A program made the position numbers and the translations under genes. 39,565 bases of DNA from an uncultured Pelagibacteraceae bacterium. Lineage in GTDB: Bacteria > Pseudomonadota > Alphaproteobacteria > Pelagibacterales > Pelagibacteraceae. Location of the stretch: positions 1 through 39,565 of the forward strand of contig CACGKR010000005.1 of assembly GCA_902573705.1 (NCBI GenBank), written 5' to 3'. Below, in pieces: positions 8,943 to 15,404 of this stretch (position 1 is its first letter; each line of letters starts with the position of its first letter). Under the pieces are notes generated by a model, which made no database searches, was not told the origin of the DNA, and saw nothing but the letters and a program-made list of their open reading frames with translations.

Positions 8943-9938
8943 ATGAAAATTTTTTTTTTAGAAAAATCAAAAGCATTTACTGGCGAAAATTTAGATGATA
9001 ATACGATTGGTGGAACAGAAAAAATTTTAATAAATATAACTAATGAATTAGCAAAAAACGATAATTTTGAAATCAAAGTTTTTAACGAAACAATAAAAAA
9101 AAAAAAGATAGGTAATGTAGAATGGTTTAATATAAACAGTTATGACAATAAAATAATTCCAGATGTATTAATTGCTTTTTCAGATATTTCTTTGTTCAAT
9201 AATTTTAAAGCTAGCAAAAAATTTTTATGGTCACATAGTGTACAAAGTTTAGAAAAATTCATAAGAAAAAAGCAATTTTTACCGTATATAAAACATAAAC
9301 CTACATTAATATTAGAAGGAGATTATCATTATAGAAACCGATCGTATTTAACGTCCTTTTTTGGAAAAAAAATATTAAAAGTTGCACCCGACTACGAGTT
9401 TATTAATGAACAAATTGATTTTAACCATATACCAAATAAAACCTGTATTTTTACTACAAAATCAGATCGAAACTTAAACATATTAATTGAAACTTGGAAA
9501 AAAATTTTTAAATTAAATAATGATGCTCATTTAATGATAAATCCTCCTTACAGAATATCTGAAGATATTGCTGATAAAAATGTCAGACTTAGAATAAAAG
9601 GAAACAAAAAAGATTTAATTAGAGATTTAAAAACTTCCAAAATTATGTTGGTGCCTGGACATAAAGGTGAGGTTTTTTGTCTTGCAGCTGAAGAGGCAAG
9701 AGAACTTTGTATTCCTATTGTTACGCTAGGATATGGTTCTCTTTATGAAAGAGTAGAGCACAATCAAACAGGATTTATAGCAAAAAATACTGAAGAATTT
9801 ATCAATTATACTAACAGATTGCTTAATGATGACGTACTTTATCTAAGATTTAGAAAAAATCTTTTTCAACTTAGAAACTCTAGAAATTATTCACATGTGG
9901 TGAGTGATTTGTTAAAAATAATTAATTCTACAAGTTAA
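8943..9938 (+). CDS. GT4-like glycosyltransferase
   Basis: A 331-residue GT-B type protein. The N-terminal half has the GGTEK motif after an opening MKIFFLEK strand, as in GT4 enzymes. The C-terminal half has the EX7E-type motif EVFCLAAEE and the PIVTLGYG loop. The ATG directly follows the TAG of the GT2 gene, so the three glycosyltransferases form one operon. The last 11 nt overlap the 3' end of the convergent minus-strand glycosyltransferase gene. The sugar specificity is unknown. Confidence 0.8.
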   Translation: MKIFFLEKSKAFTGENLDDNTIGGTEKILINITNELAKNDNFEIKVFNETIKKKKIGNVEWFNINSYDNKIIPDVLIAFSDISLFNNFKASKKFLWSHSVQSLEKFIRKKQFLPYIKHKPTLILEGDYHYRNRSYLTSFFGKKILKVAPDYEFINEQIDFNHIPNKTCIFTTKSDRNLNILIETWKKIFKLNNDAHLMINPPYRISEDIADKNVRLRIKGNKKDLIRDLKTSKIMLVPGHKGEVFCLAAEEARELCIPIVTLGYGSLYERVEHNQTGFIAKNTEEFINYTNRLLNDDVLYLRFRKNLFQLRNSRNYSHVVSDLLKIINSTS

Positions 9939-10659
9939 GAAATTTCTTGAATTTATACTTAATAAACTCAATTTTTTGAATTTTTCTTCTATTAATGAAT
10001 CTTTGAGATTTATGCTCATTTTGATGTAATGCATCAATATCTTTATTTATACTTTGCGTATAAGACAGTTTTTTTCCTGTTTTATTTCTGAAATCGTTAA
10101 TTATATTTTTTGTAAAAGATTTTTTTTCACAGTATAAATATATAGCTAACCATAGATCATCATCTAAAAACATATTTCTAGATTTTTTTACATATTTTTC
10201 GTAAAAATCTTCTATCTCGTCCAACAACTTTACGTTTATTAAGAATCCATCAGAACATTGTCCATTTCTGATACCAAATATTTTATTCATATAATATGAA
10301 TAATTTACTTTTTCTTTTTTAAAATTGTCTATAAATATTTCAAAGACTCTTTCATGATAGATATGATCATCGTCAATTAAAATAACGCAATCATACTCTT
10401 TATTTATTTTATTTAATGACCCCATTAACTTAGTAGCTGGTCCGTAATCTTCGCATCTTGATATTTCTAAATTATACTTTGATAATTTCGAAATTTGATT
10501 TGTAGTAAAGTTATATTCAGGAAATCTTTTAAAATTTAATGGAAGGTTTAAAAATACTTTATTCGGTTTTAATGTTTGATTTTCAATTGATTGAATTGTT
10601 TCTGAAATATTATCTATTCTTGAAGGTAAACTAGTTAATGAGACACAAAAATTAATCAT
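9928..10659 (-). CDS. GT-A glycosyltransferase-like protein
   Basis: A 243-residue protein that starts with CVSLTSLPSRIDN and contains QSIENQTLKPNKVFL, a pattern seen in GT-A transferases that elongate surface glycans. VILIDDDHIYH supplies a DXD-like metal motif, and FLDDDLW near residue 164 gives a second acidic cluster. The C-terminus is strongly basic and may contact membrane or polymer. It overlaps the upstream recombinase gene by 4 nt (ATGA) and converges with the plus-strand glycosyltransferase gene, overlapping it by 11 nt. The enzyme class is reasonably supported; donor and acceptor are unknown. Confidence 0.7.
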   Translation of the reverse strand: MINFCVSLTSLPSRIDNISETIQSIENQTLKPNKVFLNLPLNFKRFPEYNFTTNQISKLSKYNLEISRCEDYGPATKLMGSLNKINKEYDCVILIDDDHIYHERVFEIFIDNFKKEKVNYSYYMNKIFGIRNGQCSDGFLINVKLLDEIEDFYEKYVKKSRNMFLDDDLWLAIYLYCEKKSFTKNIINDFRNKTGKKLSYTQSINKDIDALHQNEHKSQRFINRRKIQKIEFIKYKFKKFLNL

Positions 10660-11609
10660 ATCTTTATCTTATTGAGTGCATTGTTTTTAAAAATATTTGC
10701 CTCTCTTATGTATCTTCTGACCATTTGCGTTGTTTTGTGACCAGTCATTGCCATAATACTACGTTCATCAGCACCAGACTCTGCAGCAACAGTTGCAAAA
10801 CCTGACCTCAAACTATGACCCGCAAAATTTTTATTCTCAATCCCTGCTAAATTTAGATATTCTTTCATTAATAAAACTACTGATTGGTCGGTTAATCTTT
10901 TCTCTGTTAGAGACAAACCTTTAGAAAATCTTCTAAAAATAGGCCCAGATTTAATTTTAGAAATTTCTAGCCATTTTTTTAGATTGATAATTGGACAATA
11001 AGTTTCATTGGTGAAATAGGGTAGACCTTTAATCATCCCTTCACCGAATTGATCAGTTTTTGATCTTTTAATAGTGATTTTGAGCCCCTCAGGTACAAAT
11101 TCTAAATCTTCATGATCGATTGAAATTAACTCAGTTCGTCTAAATCCACCTCCAAAGCCAACTAATATTATTGATTTGTCTCTAAACTTCTTAATATCCT
11201 CAATTTTTTGTTCATTTATTACATTAATTATAGATTTTAAATGATTGATTAATATGGGTTTTTTTCCTTTTTGAATACTTCCTTTTACCCTTCTTATTCC
11301 CATTAAATTTTCAACAATGATTGGGTGTTTTGTATCTAAATAATGCCCTTTTAGTTTATGAACCATGCTAATTGAAACTAATCTTCTTCTTAAAGTGCTG
11401 ATTTTTGAATTTTTAGAAAGATGGGTAAGGTATAAAGAAACTATTTTAGGCTCAGATGGTAAGGAATTCAAACCATGCTTAGCACAAAAAGCTCCAAAAT
11501 CTCTAAAGTCTGATTTATATGCTCTTAAAGTGTTATTTGCTTTAGAGCTTTTGAGGTTATTAAGAGTTGCCTCATTAAGCGATTTTAGGTCTGTTGTCAG
11601 TTCATTCAT
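10656..11609 (-). CDS. Tyrosine recombinase / integrase
   Basis: A 317-residue site-specific recombinase of the lambda-Int/XerCD superfamily. The N-terminal SAM-like core-binding domain covers about 1-105 (NNTLRAYKSDFRDFGAFC). The catalytic domain follows with Arg157 (GGGFRRTEL), the hairpin Lys in KRSKTD, His265 and Arg268 (GHSLRSG), His291 (TGHKTT) and the nucleophile Tyr300 (VRRYIREA). All catalytic residues are present, so it should be active. It is not an obvious XerC or XerD ortholog. An inverted repeat starts 3 nt upstream of the start codon, and the following gene is translationally coupled. This looks like an island or cassette recombinase. Confidence 0.9.
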   Translation of the reverse strand: MNELTTDLKSLNEATLNNLKSSKANNTLRAYKSDFRDFGAFCAKHGLNSLPSEPKIVSLYLTHLSKNSKISTLRRRLVSISMVHKLKGHYLDTKHPIIVENLMGIRRVKGSIQKGKKPILINHLKSIINVINEQKIEDIKKFRDKSIILVGFGGGFRRTELISIDHEDLEFVPEGLKITIKRSKTDQFGEGMIKGLPYFTNETYCPIINLKKWLEISKIKSGPIFRRFSKGLSLTEKRLTDQSVVLLMKEYLNLAGIENKNFAGHSLRSGFATVAAESGADERSIMAMTGHKTTQMVRRYIREANIFKNNALNKIKI

Positions 11610-11612
11610 ATA

Positions 11613-11647
11613 ATTACTATTGATAACAATTAATTATCATTAGTAAT
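11613..11647. repeat. dif-like inverted repeat beside the recombinase
   Basis: ATTACTATTGATAA (11613-11626) and TTATCATTAGTAAT (11634-11647) are inverted copies, with 13 of 14 positions paired (one T-T mismatch at 11620/11640), separated by a 7-bp spacer CAATTAA. The inner ends read ATAA-N7-TTAT, as in XerCD dif half-sites, and arm and spacer sizes suit a tyrosine recombinase core. It sits in the 81-bp gap between the divergent recombinase and small membrane ORF, so it could be a crossover site, an operator, or both. In the recombinase mRNA it would also form a hairpin just ahead of the start codon. Confidence 0.6.
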
Positions 11648-11690
11648 ATACTAAGTGATTTTTAATGTCAATAGTTTAAATTAAAAAATT

Positions 11691-11864
11691 ATGGGTTCAA
11701 TTGATGGTGAGATTCCAGCAGTATGGTTTTTAATTAGCTCAATAGGTTTTATTGTTTTAACGATAATTCAATATCGGAATACTGGAAAGAGCTTCAACAC
11801 AATATTTTTGTCTGCAATGGCAATCATATTTTTTGCTAGTTACTTGATATTATTGACCAAATAA
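11691..11864 (+). CDS. 57-residue putative membrane protein
   Basis: A small open frame from ATG 11691 to TAA 11862-11864 that reads MGSIDGEIPAVWF and then two hydrophobic segments, about residues 11-27 and 39-55, joined by a polar turn with QYRNTGKS. This is a plausible two-helix membrane protein with both ends on one side. No family is recognised. It is divergent from the recombinase gene and would share the control region containing the inverted repeat. Support comes only from the hydrophobic pattern and from an open frame filling an otherwise empty gap. Confidence 0.5.
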   Translation: MGSIDGEIPAVWFLISSIGFIVLTIIQYRNTGKSFNTIFLSAMAIIFFASYLILLTK

Positions 11865-11945
11865 AAAAGTTATCACCATAATTCACAGAAAATGTCTCAT
11901 TTTAAAAAAACAACTATTTAGTGATACACTATTTTCTCATATTTT

Positions 11946-11951
11946 TATAAA
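11946..11951 (+). promoter_or_regulatory. Possible -10 element for the GC-rich RNA
   Basis: TATAAA ends 11 nt before the first hairpin of the RNA candidate, which would put the transcription start at about 11958-11963. The -35 region is poor (GATACA at 17 bp spacing), so this is tentative. Confidence 0.3.
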
Positions 11952-11962
11952 TTAATTATGAA

Positions 11963-12129
11963 TTAAGAGGCAACTCTTAACTGGCCGATTGGAGAAAAAC
12001 CGAGAGGTACAATTCCAGGGGGCAGAAAGCTTCACAAAGCATCGCTGAACATGTGGAGCGGGAGGCATGGCGGTAGCAGATCAACGACGTGCCAAAACAA
12101 CTGTTCTTTGCACCCTTAAAAGTGCAAGG
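11963..12129 (+). ncRNA. GC-rich structured RNA candidate upstream of the MGMT gene
   Basis: From 11981 to 12093, 63 of 113 bases are G or C (56 percent), against flanks of roughly a quarter; in genomes like this such contrast marks structural RNA. Visible helices are TTAAGAG/CTCTTAA capped by a GCAA tetraloop (11963-11980), GCTT/AAGC (12029-12040), CGCT/AGCG (12043-12060), GGCATG/CGTGCC (12064-12093) and CTTTGCAC/GTGCAAGG (12106-12129). The GNRA loop favours the plus strand. It lacks the hallmarks of tmRNA, SRP RNA, RNase P RNA and tRNA. It ends 20 nt before the MGMT start, so it may be a 5' leader with a regulatory role or an independent small RNA. An in-frame 27-codon reading is possible from 12067 and is treated as a finding. 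Confidence 0.6.
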
Positions 12130-12133
12130 AAAC

Positions 12134-12138
12134 AGGGG
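12134..12138 (+). promoter_or_regulatory. AGGGG, likely ribosome binding site of the MGMT gene
   Basis: AGGGG ends 11 nt before the ATG at 12150. The loop-side CCCTT at 12113-12117 is complementary to it with one G-T pair, so opening the 12106-12129 hairpin could mask this site. Confidence 0.4.
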
Positions 12139-12149
12139 TTTTATCAGTA

Positions 12150-12425
12150 ATGATACTTAAAGGTACAAAATTTCAGTTAAAAGTTTGGAGATATCTCAAA
12201 ACCATTAAAAAAGGTAAGATAAAAACCTACAAACAGGTGGCTATCGGCATAAGAAGCCCTAAATCAGCTAGAGCTGTTGCTAATGCTTGTGCTAAAAACC
12301 CCTATGCCCCTAAAATTCCTTGTCATAGGGTTATAAGGTCCGATGGAGGCCTAGGAGGTTACTCTGGGAGAGGTGGAATTAAGCAAAAGCGCAAAATACT
12401 TAGATCTGAAAAGATAACGATTTAG
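12150..12425 (+). CDS. Methylguanine-DNA methyltransferase, single domain
   Basis: A 91-residue protein that is only the C-terminal DNA-binding and alkyl-acceptor domain of the Ogt/Ada-C family. It moves the alkyl group from O6-alkylguanine to its own cysteine. The active site IPCHRVI has the reactive Cys58, so it is not an alkyltransferase-like protein, which would carry Trp. The helix-turn-helix segment is RAVANACAKNP (41-51), with the arginine that flips out the base, and GGYSGRGG follows. The N-terminal domain found in about 160-residue Ogt is missing. The ATG shares its A with a preceding TAA. The GC-rich RNA lies just upstream and a hairpin with a T run just downstream. Confidence 0.88.
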   Translation: MILKGTKFQLKVWRYLKTIKKGKIKTYKQVAIGIRSPKSARAVANACAKNPYAPKIPCHRVIRSDGGLGGYSGRGGIKQKRKILRSEKITI

Positions 12426-12445
12426 AGCTATTTCAGAGCTTTTTT
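12424..12445 (+). terminator. Intrinsic terminator-like hairpin after the MGMT gene
   Basis: AGAGCT (12424-12429) pairs with AGCTTT (12437-12442), including one G-T pair, around a 7-nt loop, and T bases continue to 12445. It overlaps the stop codon. The stem is short, so strength is uncertain. Confidence 0.45.
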
Positions 12446-12875
12446 ACGTTAAAGAAGTCATTAAAATCAACGTTTTTTGATCTTTTTAAGTGATTTATCT
12501 TAAAATAATAAAGTTCACCCTTTAGTTGTACCATATATGAGCCTATACTTAAAATAGAGCCCTCTATGGCCGTTTAAATGGTATATTCAATTAGTGCATC
12601 GCTCTACTATTCAATTATATCAACACTTGTAGACTGCCCTATTTTTCAATCAATTTCATATTTGATATAATTAAAAAAGCCTAATTTTATTGAATTTTTT
12701 GATTTTATAATAATTTATCAAAAACTCCGAAACTATTATAATAAATATGTGTATTTATATTCTAAATAATTTTTAATTTTATAATTTTTAATATTTAAAT
12801 AAATTCAATAAAAACAATTATTTAAAAGAAATAATTAATGTAAAACTTTAGATATTAGTAAATAAATAATACCTA
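12446..12875. other. Gene-poor AT-rich stretch
   Basis: About 430 bp with no convincing reading frame on either strand, no tRNA and no strong hairpin. The first 200 bp are slightly less AT-rich, including phrases such as TAGAGCCCTCTATGGCCG; the rest is nearly pure A and T. It separates the plus-strand MGMT gene from the 3' end of the minus-strand EamA gene, so two transcription units converge here. In such a compact genome the gap itself is unusual; it may be the decayed edge of the accessory block. Confidence 0.6.
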
Positions 12876-13727
12876 TTATTTTATTTTTCTAACTAAGTTA
12901 TCTCTTTTGGAGATATAGATACCACTTAATACAATAATAAATAATCCTAAGAAAGTCCAATTGTCTGGAAAATCACTAAAGAAATAATAGCCGATAATGA
13001 TGTTTGTAATGATTTCAAAGTAGCTAAATGGAGCTAATTTAGAAGCATCAGCGTATTTGAGAGACAATATCAGGAAAAAATGCCCTATACAGGCAAATAT
13101 ACCTATGGCAGCCATCATAGACCACTGATTTAAGTTAGGCTTAATCCACACAAAAGGCATTGCGACAGATATTATTATGGCCCCTACTACACCGGTTAAT
13201 AATAAAGTTAATAAAGGATTGTCTGAAGTGCTAAGTTTACGTGTAATAATTAAATAAAATCCATACATAACTCCTGTGCCGAGCGCAGCCAAACTTGCTA
13301 AATTAATTTCTACAAATCCTGGTCGTATAACTACTAGAGAACCTATAAAACCTATAATTACTGCAGACCATCTTTTAAATCCTACCTTCTCACCTAAAAA
13401 AACTGGAGAAAAAGCCGTAACAATTAAAGGAGCAACAAAAGCTAATGTTAATGCTTTAGCTAAAGAGATTACCGAAATTGCATAAAAAAAACAGATGTTA
13501 GCTGTTAAAAGAATTAAGCCCCTTATGAATTGTAATTTTGGTTTATCAGTCCATACAAGATTTTTTCGAAAAAAGAAAAACATAATTGGAAAAGTAAATA
13601 AAACAGTAAAAAAATATCTTGCCCAAGTAATTTGTAATACCGGAAGATCTGAACTTAAATATTTTGCAAATCCATCCATTATGGGAAGCATAACCCATGC
13701 CAATAAGTTAAAAATAATAGCCTTCAT
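12876..13727 (-). CDS. EamA (DMT superfamily) permease
   Basis: A 283-residue integral membrane protein with about ten hydrophobic helices arranged as two EamA repeats of five. WARYFFTVLF near the start and the second-repeat ending with SYFEIITNIIIGYYFF and the final helix are typical of the drug/metabolite transporter superfamily, whose members export metabolites or import nucleotide-type compounds. Substrate unknown. It is the last gene of the long minus-strand series and starts 16 nt after the AEC transporter stop. Confidence 0.88.
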   Translation of the reverse strand: MKAIIFNLLAWVMLPIMDGFAKYLSSDLPVLQITWARYFFTVLFTFPIMFFFFRKNLVWTDKPKLQFIRGLILLTANICFFYAISVISLAKALTLAFVAPLIVTAFSPVFLGEKVGFKRWSAVIIGFIGSLVVIRPGFVEINLASLAALGTGVMYGFYLIITRKLSTSDNPLLTLLLTGVVGAIIISVAMPFVWIKPNLNQWSMMAAIGIFACIGHFFLILSLKYADASKLAPFSYFEIITNIIIGYYFFSDFPDNWTFLGLFIIVLSGIYISKRDNLVRKIK

Positions 13728-13743
13728 TGGACTAAGATATATG

Positions 13744-14640
13744 TTAATTGAAATACTTTAAAGCAAAGAATACAACAACAGGAATTGTTATAAATGATAT
13801 TAAAGTTGATGTAACAATTGTACTTGCTATATTATCAACTACTTTTTTTGGCGAATACATACTTCCAACCAAATAATTTAATATTGCGCTTGGCATTGCA
13901 CTTTGTATTAGAAGGACACCAGCAGCAAATCCAGATAGATCAAAATAATATATAATAATAAATGCAATTAAAGGACCCAATATAACTCTACATAGAGATA
14001 AAATAATTGAGTCTTTTAATGAAAATTTAAAACGTGTTAATGCAATGCCAAGTGACATTAGGACTAAAAAAATAGTTGCATAGGTTAATAAAAAAGTTGT
14101 GTTTTCCAGAAATAACGGAGTTTCAATTTCATAAAATAAAAAAAAAACAGATATAATAATTGCATATACGGGAGGACTTTTGACTACAACATCAAAAGAG
14201 AAGCTTTTTTTTGCCAAAAAAACACCTAAAGTAAAGTGAAATAAGATAATAACTGAAGCTACAGCAGAAGCGACTCCTAAACCCTGTGTCCCATAAGCAA
14301 ATAGACATATTGGAACACCCATATTGCCGGTATTAGGAAGAATTAATGGGGGAAGTTCCATACTAAGATCTTTATTAAGAAAAAAAAGAAATATAAGTCC
14401 AATTATCGCAAAACCTCCGATCATGATTAATGCATAAATAAAATAATGAGTAAAAACACTTAGAGTTATTCCAGTAGTAGTTACCGTATAGAAAATCATT
14501 GCTGGTGTACCAATATTTCCAGCAAAATTGGTAATAAAATTTGTATCAAATTTTGGATTTTTTTTACCTAGATAATAGCCAACGCCTATAACAAAAAAAA
14601 CTGGAAAAATTACTTCAAAAATTTTTACATAAATTTCCAT
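13744..14640 (-). CDS. AEC family transporter
   Basis: A 298-residue membrane protein of the auxin efflux carrier family (permease YfdV/MdcF type), secondary carriers for organic acids. About ten helices are visible, with the paired NTGNMGVP motif in the first half (PLILPNTGNMGVPICLF) and the QSAMPSAILNYLV segment in the second, both conserved in the family near the substrate-crossover region. Substrate cannot be assigned. It follows tatD by 5 nt. Confidence 0.88.
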   Translation of the reverse strand: MEIYVKIFEVIFPVFFVIGVGYYLGKKNPKFDTNFITNFAGNIGTPAMIFYTVTTTGITLSVFTHYFIYALIMIGGFAIIGLIFLFFLNKDLSMELPPLILPNTGNMGVPICLFAYGTQGLGVASAVASVIILFHFTLGVFLAKKSFSFDVVVKSPPVYAIIISVFFLFYEIETPLFLENTTFLLTYATIFLVLMSLGIALTRFKFSLKDSIILSLCRVILGPLIAFIIIYYFDLSGFAAGVLLIQSAMPSAILNYLVGSMYSPKKVVDNIASTIVTSTLISFITIPVVVFFALKYFN

Positions 14641-14645
14641 TTTTT

Positions 14646-15404
14646 TTAATTGAATAATTTATTAAAATTAAATGAAGTTATTCTGACTAACTCTTCTTTA
14701 TCAATCTTTTTTATATTTGCTAATTTTTCAGCTGTATATTTGAGAAATGATGGTTCATTTTTTTTACCTCTATTAGGTTCTGGTGCTAAAAAAGGACTAT
14801 CTGTCTCAATTAGCAATTTTTCTGATGGAATAAAACCAAAGGTTTCTTGTAATTCTAATGATTTTTTAAAGGTGATAATTCCACTTGCAGAAAAAAAAGC
14901 ATTTAAATTCAATAATTTTTTAGCAAATTCTTTTGATCCAGTAAAGCAATGCATTAATATTTTAAGATTATAATTTTTAAAATTATTCAAAATTTCATAT
15001 GTTTCATTTTCAGCATCTCTTGAGTGTATAATCAAAGGAATATTAAGTTTAGTTGCAGCAATAATGTGTTGTTCAAAGCTTTTTATTTGTGCATTTTTAT
15101 CACTATGATTATAGTAAAAGTCTAAGCCTGTCTCCCCTATTCCAATGATTTTACTATTATTATTAATTTGAGTTAAGATGTAATCTGCAGTGACTTTATC
15201 ATTTTTAGCTTCATGAGGGTGGATTCCAAATGTTCCGAATATAATCTTATCTTTATTAATTATTTGTTTTATTTTATCAAAACTGTCTAAAGTGGTGCAT
15301 ATTGTTAAAATTTTCATAATTCCTGCATCTTTCGATCTTGATATAACAGAGTCTAAGTTACTTAAGAGCGGTTCGTGATCTAAATGACAATGGGAATCAA
15401 TCAT
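14646..15404 (-). CDS. tatD: TatD family DNase/metal hydrolase
   Basis: A 252-residue TIM-barrel metal-dependent hydrolase; E. coli TatD is a 3'-5' exonuclease tied to DNA repair and quality control. The metal ligands are present: SHCHLD (His5, His7), GIGETGLDF (Glu91), IIHSRDA (His127), MHCFTG (His152) and IETDSPFLAPE near the end. Despite the name it is not part of Tat export. Its start overlaps the metG stop by 8 nt, an arrangement (metG-tatD) common in proteobacteria. Confidence 0.94.
   Translation of the reverse strand: MIDSHCHLDHEPLLSNLDSVISRSKDAGIMKILTICTTLDSFDKIKQIINKDKIIFGTFGIHPHEAKNDKVTADYILTQINNNSKIIGIGETGLDFYYNHSDKNAQIKSFEQHIIAATKLNIPLIIHSRDAENETYEILNNFKNYNLKILMHCFTGSKEFAKKLLNLNAFFSASGIITFKKSLELQETFGFIPSEKLLIETDSPFLAPEPNRGKKNEPSFLKYTAEKLANIKKIDKEELVRITSFNFNKLFN

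Noticed and set aside
11980..12110. Integron-type attC site in the GC-rich element
   Set aside because: No correctly oriented RYYYAAC and GTTRRRY core pair, and the recombinase lacks evident integron-integrase features.
11963..12150. The GC-rich element as tmRNA, SRP RNA or RNase P RNA
   Set aside because: No tag reading frame or T-arm TTCGA signature for tmRNA, no GGAAGG-AGCA core for SRP RNA, and no GAAAGTCC-type P4 element for RNase P RNA.
12052..12150. Transposase C-terminal fragment
   Set aside because: The translated frame gives only faint resemblance to IS66-type endings, without any catalytic motif or terminal inverted repeats.
12854..12861. ATTAGTAA as a second partial copy of the recombinase inverted repeat
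   Set aside because: Only 8 bases match, which is expected by chance in DNA this AT-rich, and no opposing arm is present.
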